Shown one piece after another: positions 22,228 to 34,469 of a stretch of DNA of 64,000 nucleotides. Source of the DNA: Paraconiothyrium sp. Pb-2020 (lineage: Eukaryota; Ascomycota; Dothideomycetes; Pleosporales; Didymosphaeriaceae); NCBI GenBank assembly GCA_022419385.1, contig JAJUBI010000003.1, positions 3,844,001 to 3,908,000 of the forward strand, written 5' to 3'. The first letter of the stretch is position 1, and each line of letters starts with the position of its first letter. The translations under genes and the position numbers were made by a program. The notes under the pieces are model-generated. The model searched no databases. It saw nothing but the letters and a program-made list of their open reading frames with translations, and was not told the origin of the DNA.

Positions 22228-23961
22228 ATGTCCGACGACGACGATTTCATGCAGGATTCTGAAGAGGAGTAGGTCCAACACACGGTACCTCTACCTCTGG
22301 TCTGACCAGTGATAGGTACGACTTCGAGTACGAAGACGACGACGAAGAGCAAAGCGGCGACGTCGATATAGAGAACAAATACTACAACGCGAAGCAACTC
22401 AAGGGCGACGAACCTGAAGCGGCTATCGATGAATTCCTAGGTATACCTGCGCTGGAAGAGGCGAAGGGCGATTGGTAGGTTGCGGAGGATTCTTTGCATG
22501 ATTATGGCTGACCGGCGGTAGGGGCTTCAAAGGTCTCAAGCAGGCTATCAAGCTCGAGTTCAAGCTCGCGCGCTACGACAAGGTCAACATTCAAGATGCC
22601 ACGGTCGATCACAGATCTAACACAAAATTAGGCAGTGGAACACTACAAAGAGCTCCTCACTTATGTCAAATCGGCCGTTACGCGTAACTACTCCGAGAAG
22701 TCTATCAACAACATGCTAGACTTCATTGAGAAGGCTGCCGAGGACCCAGAGGCGTACCGCTGCATGGAGCGGTTCTATGCTCTCACGCTCGACACATTCC
22801 AAAGCACCAACAACGAGCGGCTGTGGCTGAAGACGAACATCAAGCTGGCACGGCTTTGGTTGGAGCGAAAGGAATACCGGCAATTGACGGAGAAGGTGCG
22901 CGAGCTGCACAAGGCGTGCCAGAAAGAAGACGGAACCGACGATCCGAGCAAAGGAACCTACTCGCTTGAGGTCTATTCATTAGAGATCCTCATGTATGCA
23001 GACACTCGGAATAACAAGCGCCTGAAGGTTCGTTTCATTGTTTACCTTCCCCCTGCGCCTTTCCCTCTAACCACTCCGTAGGCTCTCTATCAACGAGCTC
23101 TCAAGGTAAAGTCAGCCGTGCCACATCCCAAGATCATGGGAATTATCCGTGAATGCGGTGGTAAGATGCATATGAGCGAAGGTAAGGATTAGAGTGGTCT
23201 AGAGTGACTACCATGACTAATACATGGCAGAGAACTGGAAGGGAGCACAAAGTGATTTCTTCGAGAGCTTCCGAAACTACGACGAGGCTGGGTCTCTCCA
23301 ACGGATCCAAGTGCTCAAGTATCTGGTACTCGCCACCATGCTGTCGGGCTCAAACATAAACCCCTTCGATTCCCAAGAGACCAAGCCGTATCAGAACGAT
23401 CCTCGTATTTCCACCATGACAGACCTAGTTAATGCTTATCAGCGCGAGGATATCCATGACTACGAGAAGATCCTCAAGAACAACCAGGACCTGCTTCAGG
23501 ACCCCTTTATCGCCGAGAACATTGACGAAGTCACACGGAATGTCAGAACCAAGGCTGTGGTCAAGCTAGTTGCTCCCTACACCCGGTTCACGCTCGCATT
23601 CATATCGAAACAGCTCAAGATCTCCCTTCCGGAGGTGCAAGATATAGTTGGCTTCCTGATCGTTGACAGAAGCCTTCGAGGCAAGATCAACCAACAGACC
23701 GGCACGGTGGAGATCGAGAGTAGTACAGACATGGATCGGGTAAAGGCGATGGAGGAGTGGAGCGCGGCCATTGGTTCTTTGTGGGCCACGGTCCTGAACG
23801 AGGGAGAAGGGTTCAGGTCTGACGATGGCGGTTCGCAGTATGCACAGAGTGGCGGCGGGCAAATGGTGCAACAGAGTCTGAATGGCTTGGGAGCCAAACA
23901 TGGACGAGCTCCGAAAGGCAAGGGTCCAGGTCGACTGCTTGGAGTTGGTAGCAAAGGATGA
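22228..23961 (+). CDS. csnB: COP9 signalosome subunit 2 (CSN2)
   Basis: Exons 22228-22268, 22316-22474, 22522-22582, 22632-23027, 23082-23181 and 23231-23961 give 495 aa. Introns are 47-54 nt with clear CTGAC/CTAAC branch sites. CSN2 is a scaffold subunit of the nuclear COP9 signalosome, which removes Nedd8 from cullins and so tunes SCF ubiquitin ligases; in filamentous fungi it affects development. The acidic start MSDDDDFMQDSEEEYDFEY, IENKYYNAKQLKGD, the near-invariant SAVTRNYSEKSIN, HPKIMGIIRECGGKMH and INPFDSQETKPYQNDP match the family closely, with a PCI domain around residues 300-420. A Gly/Gln-rich tail of some 50 residues ends GPGRLLGVGSKG. Part of the tail's DNA is repeated 5.5 kb upstream. 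Rpn6 is the paralogue to exclude; the motifs favour CSN2. Confidence 0.95.
23917..23948 (+). repeat. 32-bp direct repeat, copy 2 (inside CSN2 3' coding end)
   Basis: Partner of 18437-18468 with one mismatch in 32. Here it encodes GKGPGRLLGVG, the last part of CSN2 before the stop at 23959. Confidence 0.85.
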
Positions 23962-25474
23962 CTTACAGATAGCGTTTTGCGAGCCGTATCACAAAGAACC
24001 GACGATGACTGGGTTCTGGGAGCATGCCACGGGACCTTCAGTTGCACGATACCGTCACGCAGGCTATTCTGACCTGGTGGATTGAAACATGCGGGTCAGG
24101 ATCCCCAGGAGAAGAGAGCACGGTTGGTCACGCAGGTAGCACAAAGCAGGAGTGTCCTCTTCCAAACAAGCGATGGCGCACCTCCAAGGCGGAGAAGTTC
24201 GGGAAAGAGTGTACCACAGCAGGTAGCGGAAGTTGTTCCAGTGGAAACCGATTGCGCGGACGGCCGGACACTTGAGCCGTCGCGCCCCGCTCAATGTTTG
24301 TGATGCTTTGAGATGAGGTTCCTGTGACTTTGATGTATCTCCCACGCTGCATCCGCGACTCAGGTTGTGGGATCGCATTGTTGTTTCTGAACACAAGCGA
24401 GCCGCGCAATACCCACGCAATGCCCTACTTCCGTCCTAGCCAAACTTCGGTTGTGCGGCGTGGGGGACCATGCCGACGAAGTTCGCGCGCGTCAAGCGTT
24501 CCTTTTGCTTGCCGCATCGGCGCCACTTATGCAACGAACGAATCACGCGCTGCATGGGGCGTGAGGAGAGACGGTAGCAGACGCGAGGCGTTCAGCCTGT
24601 GTGAGATCTCTGTGAGAGGTAGTCTTGCCCACACTCCCCATGAATTCCATGTTCCTCTTGCGCCGCCAGAAACTGCGCGTCACAGTGTTGCCGCGGATAG
24701 CGGTGTGTTGCCCGTTCCTCGGAGCAGCGTGAACCTGCGGGCCTGTGTCCCAGTGATGGCGCTGGCGAGGGGAGAGAGTCAGTGACGTTGTCGTATAGTG
24801 CTCGCTTCGTGGCTTTGATCCTGATGATCAAACGCGTCTTCACGTCAAGTCTTGACAGATGGCCATGATAGCGGCCGCTTGTGTTTTTCTTTTGCTCGAA
24901 GAGACGCAGGCGCTGTCCGCCCTTGGGACTGGAGTTGCCTCCCTCTTGTACTCCTCGCTCCCCTTCCGGTTTCACATCAACAGCCCCATCCTTCGATGTG
25001 CAGGAGGCGTCGTTAGCACTGACTGAGATCGATACAGTGGCCTGGTGCAACCCACACAAGCCGCGGACCGCTGAGAAAGCCCTTGAGTACGCCGGGGGCT
25101 TTTTGTGCCTGGCAGCAGACATTCAAACGTCGTCCCCAGCCCCGGAGATCGCAGTGTTTCCTGATATATTTGTCCCAAGCCCCGTGATATATTGGTGGTA
25201 GTACCACAACGATACAGCTCCAGCCGTCGGCCGCGGCATCTGCATCTACTAAAGAGACTGAGTCCCCCGGTGCTCGTGGACAAGCTAGCCATTGCTGTGT
25301 TGCCGAGGACGCTGTGGAATTCCAGCATCCAATTGCCCGCCGTTCGAGCCCGTCACGCTACGAACCCAGGGACGCTCGCCGCTCGCCGCTCGCCGCTCGC
25401 AGAGCCCTCTCGTCCCGCCCCGCCTGCGACGAGCGCATCGACTTCGATCAGAGAACTCTGCGCCTTCACCTGCC
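23962..25474. other. intergenic between CSN2 and the otubain gene
   Basis: About 1.5 kb. Frames of up to 176 codons on either strand lack motifs. The last part is a GC-rich leader of the otubain gene with a short tandem repeat at 25374-25400. Confidence 0.5.
25374..25400 (+). repeat. short tandem repeat of GCTCGCC, nearly four copies
   Basis: GCTCGCC repeated about 3.9 times, lying about 75-100 bp before the otubain ATG, so probably in its promoter or 5' UTR. Likely a slippage microsatellite. Confidence 0.8.
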
Positions 25475-27139
25475 ATGGCGATGTCGCGAGGTTTCCAGGC
25501 CTATGGTCACGCCCCCGGGCACTACGACGAATCACCGCTCGCGTTTGGCCCGCCGCACCTGCCTTTCCGCCCGCCCCAGCTAGCCTCCGCCCGCTTCCAA
25601 CTCCAGTCCGCGGGCCACTTCAACTACAACCAGACCACCAGCATGGCCGACGCGCCGTTCCTGACCCAGGAAGAGGAGTTTGCACAGCTCCAGAAGCTCA
25701 GCAACGAGTACGAGCCGGAGGTCACGGTCAGTGGCGCACCCAACACCGCCCGTGGGGCAGCGCTGACGAACGATGCAGGGCCCACTTGTCGGCGACCGCC
25801 AGAGCAGCAGTGCCATCGCGACCGAGTACGCGAATGCAGACCCCATCTACAGGGTCAAGACGCAAGCACTGCCCAGCAAGTATGCCTTCTTCCGCACCTG
25901 CAGAGGCGATGGCCATTGCGGATGGCGAGGTGAGTCCAGTGACGCTGCCATCGTGACGTCTGTGCACTGACTGATGTTCGCAGCAATTGCCTTTGGCTAC
26001 TTCGAGGCTCTGCTGCATGTGGGCGATGTCGCAAAGTTCGATGTCGAGGAAGCTCGTCTGATTTCGATGAACAACCTGCTCAATCTTGCTGGTTTCTCTG
26101 AAGATGTTTACATCGACTTTGCCGAAGAGGCCTACGATCTACTGCGCAAGCTGGGTGGCTCGCTACAGGTCGGCAACGGCGCAAGCCTGCTCCTCGAGGC
26201 CTTCAACGACATGGGCGTCTCCATGGCCATCATCACTTACGTAAAGGTACGTAGCAAACGTGACGACCTCTTGGACGGCACTAAAACGAGCAGCTCCTGG
26301 CCAGTGCCTGGATCCAGCCGCGGGCGGAAGAGTATCAAAATTACCTTCAGATCGATGTGAAGAGCTACTGCTCGCAGAACATTGAGGCTGCCGTCTGTGA
26401 AATAGATGACATCGCCGTGGCAGCGCTTTCAGAGGCTCTCGTCAAACCAGCCGGCATTGGCCTTGAGATCCTGTACCTGGACCGTTCCGTCGGCGATGAG
26501 GTCAACGCCCACGCAATCTCGCAGCCGATGAATTTCAACGGTCTCTTGCCCATGATCCGCTTGCTTTACCGACCAGGTCACTACGACATACTCTACAGAG
26601 CCGAGGACTTGCCTGCCCCTCAACAGCAAGCTCCCATACACGTGGCTCTTGCCTACAACAACAACCACAACTTCGAAGAAGCCTCACCCGACGCCAATCT
26701 TTTGTCCTTGATTCCTGGAATGTATTCGCACAACCGCTTTCAGGCCGTGGACCAGAGCTTCGGACATCGTTGGCCGCCGGTTACGTACGATTTTGATCCG
26801 GCCCCAGCTCCGCAACCTCACATCACCCCTGCCCAGTCGTATGCACCTCCTCTACCCGCTCCAGTAGCACCTGTGTCTGTAGGTCACCAAGACTTCATGT
26901 CTCCGGTACACGCAAGCCCGATAAGCCATCAGAGTCCGGCAAGCCATCACAGCCTCCAGCTGGAACAGCAACCTGTGCAGCTTCCATTTCACCCAGCTCC
27001 GCCTCCTCCGCTTAGCATAGATCGAGCACCTATCACAATTGAGCGTGGGGGGCCTTTTCGGCCTTCAATGTACGAATTGGAACCAGGCTTTGGTACCGGT
27101 GAGGTCACGCCATTCCAGACGAACATTTTCCGGAAGTGA
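25475..27139 (+). CDS. otubain-type deubiquitinase (OTU cysteine protease, peptidase C65)
   Basis: Exons 25475-25726, 25779-25929, 25984-26246 and 26294-27139 give 503 aa; the introns of 52, 54 and 47 nt have GTCAGT, GTGAGT and GTACGT donors. It probably removes ubiquitin from proteins, as OTUB1 does. Catalytic core: CRGDGHCGWRAIAFGYFE, with D128 and nucleophile C131, and the general-base histidine H318 in RPGHYDILY near the end of the OTU fold. The human consensus around the cysteine is DGNCFYRA, so His, Gly and Trp replace Asn, Phe and Tyr here. The N-terminal 80 residues are Pro/Gln-rich, and the C-terminal 180 residues are a Pro/Ala/His/Ser low-complexity tail, longer than in animal OTUB1 (about 270 aa). 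No partner gene is nearby. Confidence 0.92.
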
Positions 27140-29805
27140 GTTTCTTCTACTTCACTTAAGGACTTCGCGTACTGATTGACATAGTTCACATTTCAACACC
27201 TGTCATTTCATGAATCCATCATTTCAACCCGAAGAATGGTCACCTCATGAATACCGCACAGGCAACAAGGGAAGACATAAGTCTGCCTCACAGTAGCACG
27301 ACTTTCTTTTGAATGTGACTTTTACCCTCATCGTTCGGAGGCCCATTTCGACGTTTCAGCGACCAGCGCCGGCGTTTATCGAGCACTATTTGCTTTCAAT
27401 ACTTGCATTATTCCCTGCCTCTGTGGCCTGGATCTTACCATGACTAACGACGATACCATTGCTATTCCAATTCTCGGATCTGTTTCATAGCAACACCTGA
27501 ATTTGGCGGATGTCTGCTTCACTTGTCACCAGATTGCAAGAAGCCTCCCGCGAGGATGATGAAGTTACGACCAAGACTATCGACCTCCACGGGTGCCAAC
27601 TTGAACATACACGTATTAGTGGAAACTCTCTTAGGGTATACAATCATCAGCATTATTTGTTTAATCACAGCCATCTCCACAATTCACCAAATATCTGGTA
27701 TGCGCGGTCTTTCCTGGTCTTTCTAAGCCTTCTTCGCCGATGGCTGTTCGGCCCCTCGAGCAGTGACTCGGAGGTCTGGGTCGTCCAAGTACTCACATCA
27801 TGGGGCTAACGCCCCTGCTCTATAATTGTTTGTTTCGGGTCGAGGCTGCCCGATTACTCATCCAACGCATACCGCAACCACAGAAGTCCACGACGTTTCC
27901 CGGAGGATTAAGGCTTTGGAAATGGCGCAATATCGACGCCTCGAATGCCGCTGGGCAGATCGAATCACAGGGATGAGCTGAGGAGGATGACGAGCAATCA
28001 TAGGCGGATGGCAGGGTGAGCGCAGCACGGCTGATGCTACTGTTATGGACATCACCATGGACGTGCGTGTTACGGGTCTAATGGTTCGGACGCGAAAGTT
28101 TAGATAGAAACAAGAGAGCTGCCAGAAAATACAAAATCACACCACAGTAGTTCGACACCATCGATCTGCTACGGTAGCTCATCTGACCATCATGTCTCTG
28201 ACCGTACGTGTCTTGTCACTGTTCATCTCACGCCGCTGATTACATGTCTTAGAGCTCGAGATGCTTGTACACTCGCTGCTGGGACAACTCGATAGTCAGG
28301 CCGACGCCACTAGGGTACTAGATCGATACAATCGGTAACACAGCGGATCCCATCGACGAGCGGCTCTGCAAGCACACAAAATTAGGCCGGTGGTCAGCTT
28401 GGGCGGGCCATTCTTCCGCAGATAATGACTATCCAGGATAGTCGTACCTTGGTCAACACGTCCACTGCAGATAATCATTAACGGTCCTGGCGGGTTGCCA
28501 ATTCGCGAGGCACTTGTTCCGACGACTTACTGACTCGGTAGATGCTGCAGGCACGGCGTTGAGCGCAGGTACTGAGCGCACAGATGAAGACACGAGAAAA
28601 AGAAAACATGTTGAGGCAGAATGTACGTACGTATGTGATATCACGCACAGGCTGCGCAGCATGCACCGGGCAGACCAGGCCACATGCACGAAGGCGACGC
28701 CACCATCTGCACGGAAGATTCCATGACGAGACGATCGAAGCGTTCACCGTCTTTCTTGCGCTGCAGAAGTGTGGAGGAAGGAGAGCCTGGCTGACGCGGG
28801 TAGGAGGGCAGTATTGCTATCTACAGCCCGTTCGGACTCAGTACATTACACCACAAGCCTAACCCCCTTCTTCACGATCCTGCGGGTCACACTCTCTCAT
28901 CATCGTGACCTGATCGCTCCCTTACATCCTTCCTCCTATCAAGTCTCCTCTACCCTCGAACAGGCAAGATCCTCCATCTGCACGACTTCCCGCTCAGGCC
29001 CACAGGGCCTGCTCGCTCTCCGTAGCACAGCATCGGCGCAATCTGCGCCACGCAGCAACGCGCTTGCTCATCAGATGACGCCTATCCATCGAGCTGAACG
29101 CCTCACGGGCATCTGGTTCGTCAAGGGTCGCACCTTGTATGCGCCGACACAGCATGCTACCCCGCTTTCCCTGTGTTCGGTGTGCGCTCGTGGCGTTGCT
29201 GGTACGAGGCTTCGGAAGAGCGTAATGAGGAGGGGCAGATGCTGCGGCTAATGCCTCCGAGACATGGCCTGAGCCAAGGGTACACATGGGATGGTGGGAA
29301 TTGGGGAGTGAGGCGAGGAAGCTTGGGCGCTGGGGGCGTGTTTATACCTTGAATCGCTGGGTACGAGATGCTGGGCGGTTTGGCCGGGCGGTTTGTGATG
29401 GTGACGAGCAAAGCCCTGGTTTCAAAGTGAAAGGCGTGACTAACGAGAGTCTTCAGGGGCTCCTGGGGCTTCGTGGGCCTCGCGTACATGTCCCGTGCCC
29501 GTTCTGTGATACAAAATTCAGAGGCTCTAGAGCTGTGCACTTTGAATGATCCAGCGACGGGATAGGGCCGTCAAACATGGTTGCCTGCAGGTCGATATTT
29601 CTTCGGTACACCGTCTGTGCGCATGTATGCACTCAGGGCACTCATAGCACAGGGAACGTCCAGCTCGAGTACCATCGAGAATATGCCTCAAATGTCGTCA
29701 AGTCATACCTTGAAGCACGAACGGATTCCCGGGAGCTAGTCGGGGGATAGGCGGACGGGTACCGAGCCGAAGGAACAGTACGCTTGACTCCTTGCCGGGA
29801 CCACC
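27140..29805. other. 2.7-kb intergenic stretch
   Basis: Between the otubain gene and the IPI3 3' end. Short frames only, with no recognised domain, repeat array or RNA gene. Frames at 28,769-29,540 are GC-rich shadows of each other on opposite strands. Confidence 0.45.
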
Positions 29806-31525
29806 TCATTCCGAAGGAGTGGCTTCAGAACTGCCGTCGGAAGAGTCGCCGTTGTCGTTGTCGTGGTCCGATTCTGACTCGCCCGAGCCATTGTCGCTCA
29901 TTTCCACATCGCTGGCATTTCCGTTCGTGAGATTACCCTGTGCCTTGACTTTACCCTGGCGGCGTTGTGAACGCTTTCGCTCTTCGCTCAGTAGATAGTC
30001 CTTCTCTTCTCGCAATTCAGAGAGTTGTTTGAAGGTGACTTTTTGAACACGCTGTAGACTAGCGAGCTGCTTCCTCAATTCTTTCACCTCGTTAGACTGT
30101 ATAGCGCCCTGCATCTCGCGTGCCTTTTCGTCCGCATCCAAAGAAAGGAAGTCGGCAGCTGGTGGAACTCCTCCACTTGAAGAAGCGTTCCATGTTGCAA
30201 GCTCAGCGAGGCTCGCTTCAAGCATTGCTTGTGGGAAGCTGGGATGTACCAAAGCTTCTTCGAAAGCGTTCTTTCTTGCTACTGTGCCCGTTGCGGATAT
30301 AGCAGGTCTCTCTAGGTGACCATTGAGCTGCAAAGTCAGAGTGTAGTTTGGCGGGACAAGCGCGTTGCTTTCAGGTATTCCGCTGTCTTGCTTGGGCTTC
30401 ACTACGGCCTGGATCTTAAAGGTCGGCTCTGTAGCTACGGGAAACCCAATGGGTTCAAGAAATTTCAAGTTTGTCACTGGGCCGGGCAAGTTCGTCGCTG
30501 TCGACAGGTAAGTGCCCTTCGCAGTGTCCCATACAGCAATCTTGCCCGTTGTATGTCCTGAGATTATTGTCTGCCCATCCCAGCTTAAGCTCAACGCGAG
30601 GGCGGCACCAAGCTTCTGTGATTCTGCATTGAATCTTGTCTTTGGAGAGGGTTGTATAGGACGATGTGATGACGCGGTGTCTCGAAGAACGTCGGTTGCC
30701 GTAGTCTTCTGCATATCATCGTAAAAATCGACCGTCTGAAGACTTCCATCTCCGTAGGCAAGATGAAAGGCACGGTCAGCGGGATCGAGGGCCATAGCCT
30801 GCGGGAGCTCTGGGAGCAAATACGTCCTTAGCAGTTGCCCGCTATAGTAGTCCCAAACTATAGCCGACTTGTCCTCAGACGTGGAAATGGCAATGTTAGC
30901 GCTGCTAGAGCTGTGCCCGCAGACAATAGAGGAGATAGGACCGCGGTGGGTAGAGAGGGTATGCACGGGCGAGCGCGACGTATCCGGCGAGAAGGAAAGG
31001 ATGGCAGGCAGCGCCCAGACGTGGATCATCGCATCTGGTGAGCCGGAGAGGAAGAAGTTGGACGTGGGATCGACGGCGAGGGATGTAACGGGTTGGAGAT
31101 GCGAGGTAGATGTCGACACCAGTCGGCCTGAGGATATCTTAAAGTGGTCAGCATCCTGTAGTGCTAGTGGTATGCGTATTGCGAACCTCCCAGGCCAGCA
31201 CTCTGCCACTCTCAGTACCCAGCAGCAGCACCGTATCTTTGGCCGCAAGCGCAATGCTATGAATTCGCTCAGGGAACGGTATGATTGCCTCCTGGTTCCC
31301 CTTCTCCCTACTATACACATGTACTACTGCCTTCTCCGCTTGGGCTGCGAAGATGTGAGAGCTGCTCACAGCAAGCCCATTTTGCGCCGATGCGCTCTTC
31401 TTGAAGACATGGCGCTGTGCGGCAAGCGGCTGGAATTCGTGGAGGAAAATGCCCGCGTCCTTGGTCACGCCGGTATTCGCTTTCGTTTGGGCGGATATCG
31501 ACGCAATGAATTGCTCGGTGAGCAT
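29806..31525 (-). CDS. IPI3: pre-rRNA-processing WD40 protein Ipi3
   Basis: Exons 31525-31187 and 31137-29806 give 556 aa; the 49-nt intron has donor GTTCGC, branch CTGAC and acceptor AAG. Ipi3 is a WD40 subunit of the nucleolar Rix1-Ipi1-Ipi3 complex, needed for ITS2 processing and pre-60S maturation. The start MLTEQFIASISAQ and the segment GVTKDAGIFLHEFQP are family-typical. WD-type blades follow (LLLGTESGRVLAWEI, then VDPTSNFFLSGSPDAMIHVW, TSEDKSAIVWDYYSG, SWDGQTIISGHTTGKIAVWD). The C-terminus has a short coiled coil (KELRKQLASLQRVQK) and an acidic Ser/Asp-rich tail. An in-frame ATG at 31663 would add 46 residues without family support. PhzF lies upstream on the same strand. Confidence 0.9.
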
Positions 31526-31778
31526 TTTGGGGGTTCGACGGCGCGTGGGGTTGGCGGAGCTGACAGCTTCGAATAATTTTTTGGAATGGGAAAGGCCGCT
31601 AGTGACGTACTCGGCACGAGCCGAGGTCGGCGGGGCCTGATCCCGGCCAAGTTGGACAGTCATTGTTCACATTGCTACGAGAGATTTGGTAGTTTTCTTA
31701 TGCATCCTAAATTCACTCAGGCGCTAGTTGTTCAGGCCATGCGGAAGGGCGCGGAGATGACACTTTCTCTAAAGAGCT

Positions 31779-32753
31779 CTATCCACCCACAGTCAAGACC
31801 CCCTCCATGACCTCCACGGCCGCCCCACTCATCTTCAATTCCTCAACCTCCTTTCCGTCTTCCTTCAACAAGACTTCCACATGGATATCACACCTACGCC
31901 CCATCTCCACGCCTTGAGTCAGATGGAACCTCCTCTTCCTCTCCCCTTTTTCGGTCAGACTAAGATAGGCGGCAAGATCGCAACTTGCACTTCCCGTTCC
32001 CGGATCCTCCCTACTCCCCAGGCTACGAGTGCGCAGCTGCCGCACTCTCGGCTCCTCATCGCTATAGCCTAAGTCAGTATAGTAGAAGCTGCCTGTATAC
32101 CCGATATCCCAGCCGCTGCCCTTGTCGAGATGCTCGCCCTTGTAAAGCTCCGCCAACGGTAGCAGGCCTCCCGTGGGAACGGCTAAGGCTTCCACGTCTT
32201 TCATGCAGACGAGGTTGAACGCCATGCCCTTGACTATGGATACCAAAGGCACGTTTGACGAGTCCGAGCCGTTCAGCTCCGGAAATGGATGTGGAAGAAG
32301 GTGCTCCTTGTGAAAATACACATCGTGAGGGATACCGACGGTCGATGTGCCTGATTCCTTGTTGAACTCGAAAGGAATGATGCCTGCAATAGTACGGAGC
32401 TTCTTAACATTTGGGTATGCGTCCGCATGTGTGGCAACGTATATGCTCGTCCCAATGGTTGGATGGCCTGCAAATGTCATGCGCGATAGCGCGGTGAAGA
32501 TATCATAGTCGGAAATTTCGGGTTCTTCTGGCGTGGGCTCGTGCAGGAATGTAATCTCGGAAAGATTGAATTCATTGGCGATTCTTTGTTTTTGATACTC
32601 GGACAGTTGAGAACGGAGAGACGCCGGAACGCGGACCACGCCGAGTGGATTGCCTACGTAGCGTGTTTTTGTGAAGACATCGACGGTCGTGAATTGGAAT
32701 TGTATGTTGATGTTCTTGGATGAAAATGAATGATCAATATCGAGAATTGCCAA
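31779..32753 (-). CDS. PhzF-family (phenazine biosynthesis-like) isomerase, 5' end unresolved
   Basis: Open frame of 324 codons ending at 31779. PhzF-fold proteins isomerise small metabolites by acid-base chemistry; the fungal substrate is unknown. Family marks are TTVDVFTKTRYVGNPLGVV, the catalytic Glu in EFNLSEITF (codon near 32558), MTFAGHPTIGTS, and GSREDPGTGSASCDLAAYL near the C-terminus. The frame has no ATG before the fold begins: its first codon at 32753 is TTG, and the codon just before QFQFTTVDVF (32705-32703) is ATA. A TATA-like TATATAAAA lies only about 10 bp upstream of the frame. The start may be in an unseen upstream exon, at a non-AUG codon, or lost by mutation. The rest of the frame is intact. 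Confidence 0.82.
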   Translation of the reverse strand: MAILDIDHSFSSKNINIQFQFTTVDVFTKTRYVGNPLGVVRVPASLRSQLSEYQKQRIANEFNLSEITFLHEPTPEEPEISDYDIFTALSRMTFAGHPTIGTSIYVATHADAYPNVKKLRTIAGIIPFEFNKESGTSTVGIPHDVYFHKEHLLPHPFPELNGSDSSNVPLVSIVKGMAFNLVCMKDVEALAVPTGGLLPLAELYKGEHLDKGSGWDIGYTGSFYYTDLGYSDEEPRVRQLRTRSLGSREDPGTGSASCDLAAYLSLTEKGERKRRFHLTQGVEMGRRCDIHVEVLLKEDGKEVEELKMSGAAVEVMEGVLTVGG

Positions 32754-34469
32754 TATTACCTTTTATATATGCGTAGAAAAGGAGGATCCAGATGAGTCAC
32801 TAAATCAACGGAGTCATCGTGGGGGTGGTTGCTGCGGGCAAATGTTGTGACATGTTACAGGGTTCCATTAGTAATAATTATGCACCATCATATACCTCTT
32901 AAGTCACTGATTAGGATCTTGCTGTGCTTGCCATGAATAATAGTTAAAAGGCAATTGTGCAGACCATCGTACCTGAAGCTCTTCGCTCGCACGATACGGA
33001 CGAACTCGAAGTTGTCAGACAAATGATGCATAAAGGTACGCAGATCATCTACAACTTTGAGATTGCGTAGTGTGAGCAGTGGTCTGTGGCAGGGGCCGAT
33101 CAAGAGAGGCAATTACGCAACTGCAAGAACGCCGCTCTTACACTTCTGGCCGCTTTCCACGCAAGGCTAATAACTATGAGATCACTCTAGCAAAGCTGTA
33201 TGCTGTGTGTCCATGCACTATCGGTTTTCCAATCGTCTCGTCGTGCTCGGCTGCATTGTTCGCCGCTAAAACCGTGATAATGAAACTGGAGACGAATCTC
33301 TATCAAATTCAAGTAACATCTATATTGGGTGACGACCAGAGTCGAGCGCTCTTGAATGTTTTCGCATATCACCAGCACTTCTGGCAGCTCAACACAGGCC
33401 AAACATGAATGGGACAATAACCGATGACAGTCGGATAACAAAAGCCGTTAGAATATTGAAATGGGCGTTTGTTGAAGTGCTTCGGAGATCGTCACAGGAG
33501 ATAGATAGTAGGACAGAACAGGTGTGGAATACTAAGGGAGCCACGTAGTATCGTGGTAACTCACGTGGTAACTCAGCAGCGGTAATAAATTCTGAGAGCT
33601 CACGAGCATCGGCATTGAATGACCACACAGCATCCTTGGCGATCTCTGACCCATCAAGTATTGCGTAAGTCTCCGATAGCCACCTGGCTGCACGTTGCTA
33701 TGCTCGCATGACTGGTTATAACGATCTCTTCAATGCTCTTTCGCAAGGGGCGCTACTTCTCGCCACTCTTACGAGGTGTTAGTATAGTAGCTGATGTGGC
33801 GAACATAATGCAGGCAGCAAGGCTTACGTGAAATCAGCTCTGAAGTAAGTTGCTTCAGGTCTGTTTGCTGACAAAATGATTCGGACACGGTCAAGGTGGT
33901 TCAGAACGAGGACCGGCCAAGTCAGACAAGTACTCACCAAAGATAGGTCTACGAATCGAAGGCGCAGGCGAAGAAGCCAGCGTCCCTAAGAGATTCAGCA
34001 AATGGTAAATTTCAAACTGAGAGACATTACAAGAGTCATGCCTTAGTGTAGTGGTGCTCAACACTTTTAAGCTTCAGAAAGTGGGTGATCGTCTCCAGTT
34101 CGCGAACGTCAAACTCGGTATGCCTTCTGTTTCCATAAGACTATTTCCCTAGCTCGCGCAGTCGATCCGTTCCGCGCGACTACCGACATAGACCCAGAGA
34201 CCTGGACGCTTATTCACGCTAATCTGAGCCGTGCCTATTACGTCCGGCTCTTGTGATTCGTCCCCGAAATGCTAGTGCTTCAGCAACCACACGCCCATCG
34301 TTCGATCTAGTGTAAGGTTCGCGCTATGCTTCGCAAGGCCCAGGCCTTTACGAGATGATGCCAGTCTGAGTGTACGTAGACTGATCATTCCTTGTATGTC
34401 TTCTGATTCAGTTAATCTGCTTTGGTTCAGTTCCCTCGCGGTGCGAATCCATTACCGTGGTTGAAAGAG
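32754..34469. other. 1.7-kb intergenic stretch
   Basis: Divergent spacer between PhzF and the CFEM receptor. AT-richer, with short frames only. Nothing with a domain. Confidence 0.45.
32761..32769 (-). promoter_or_regulatory. TATA-like box of the PhzF gene
   Basis: On the minus strand the sequence reads TATATAAAA just before the PhzF frame. If used, transcription would begin inside the first codons of the open frame, which bears on where translation can start. Confidence 0.5.
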
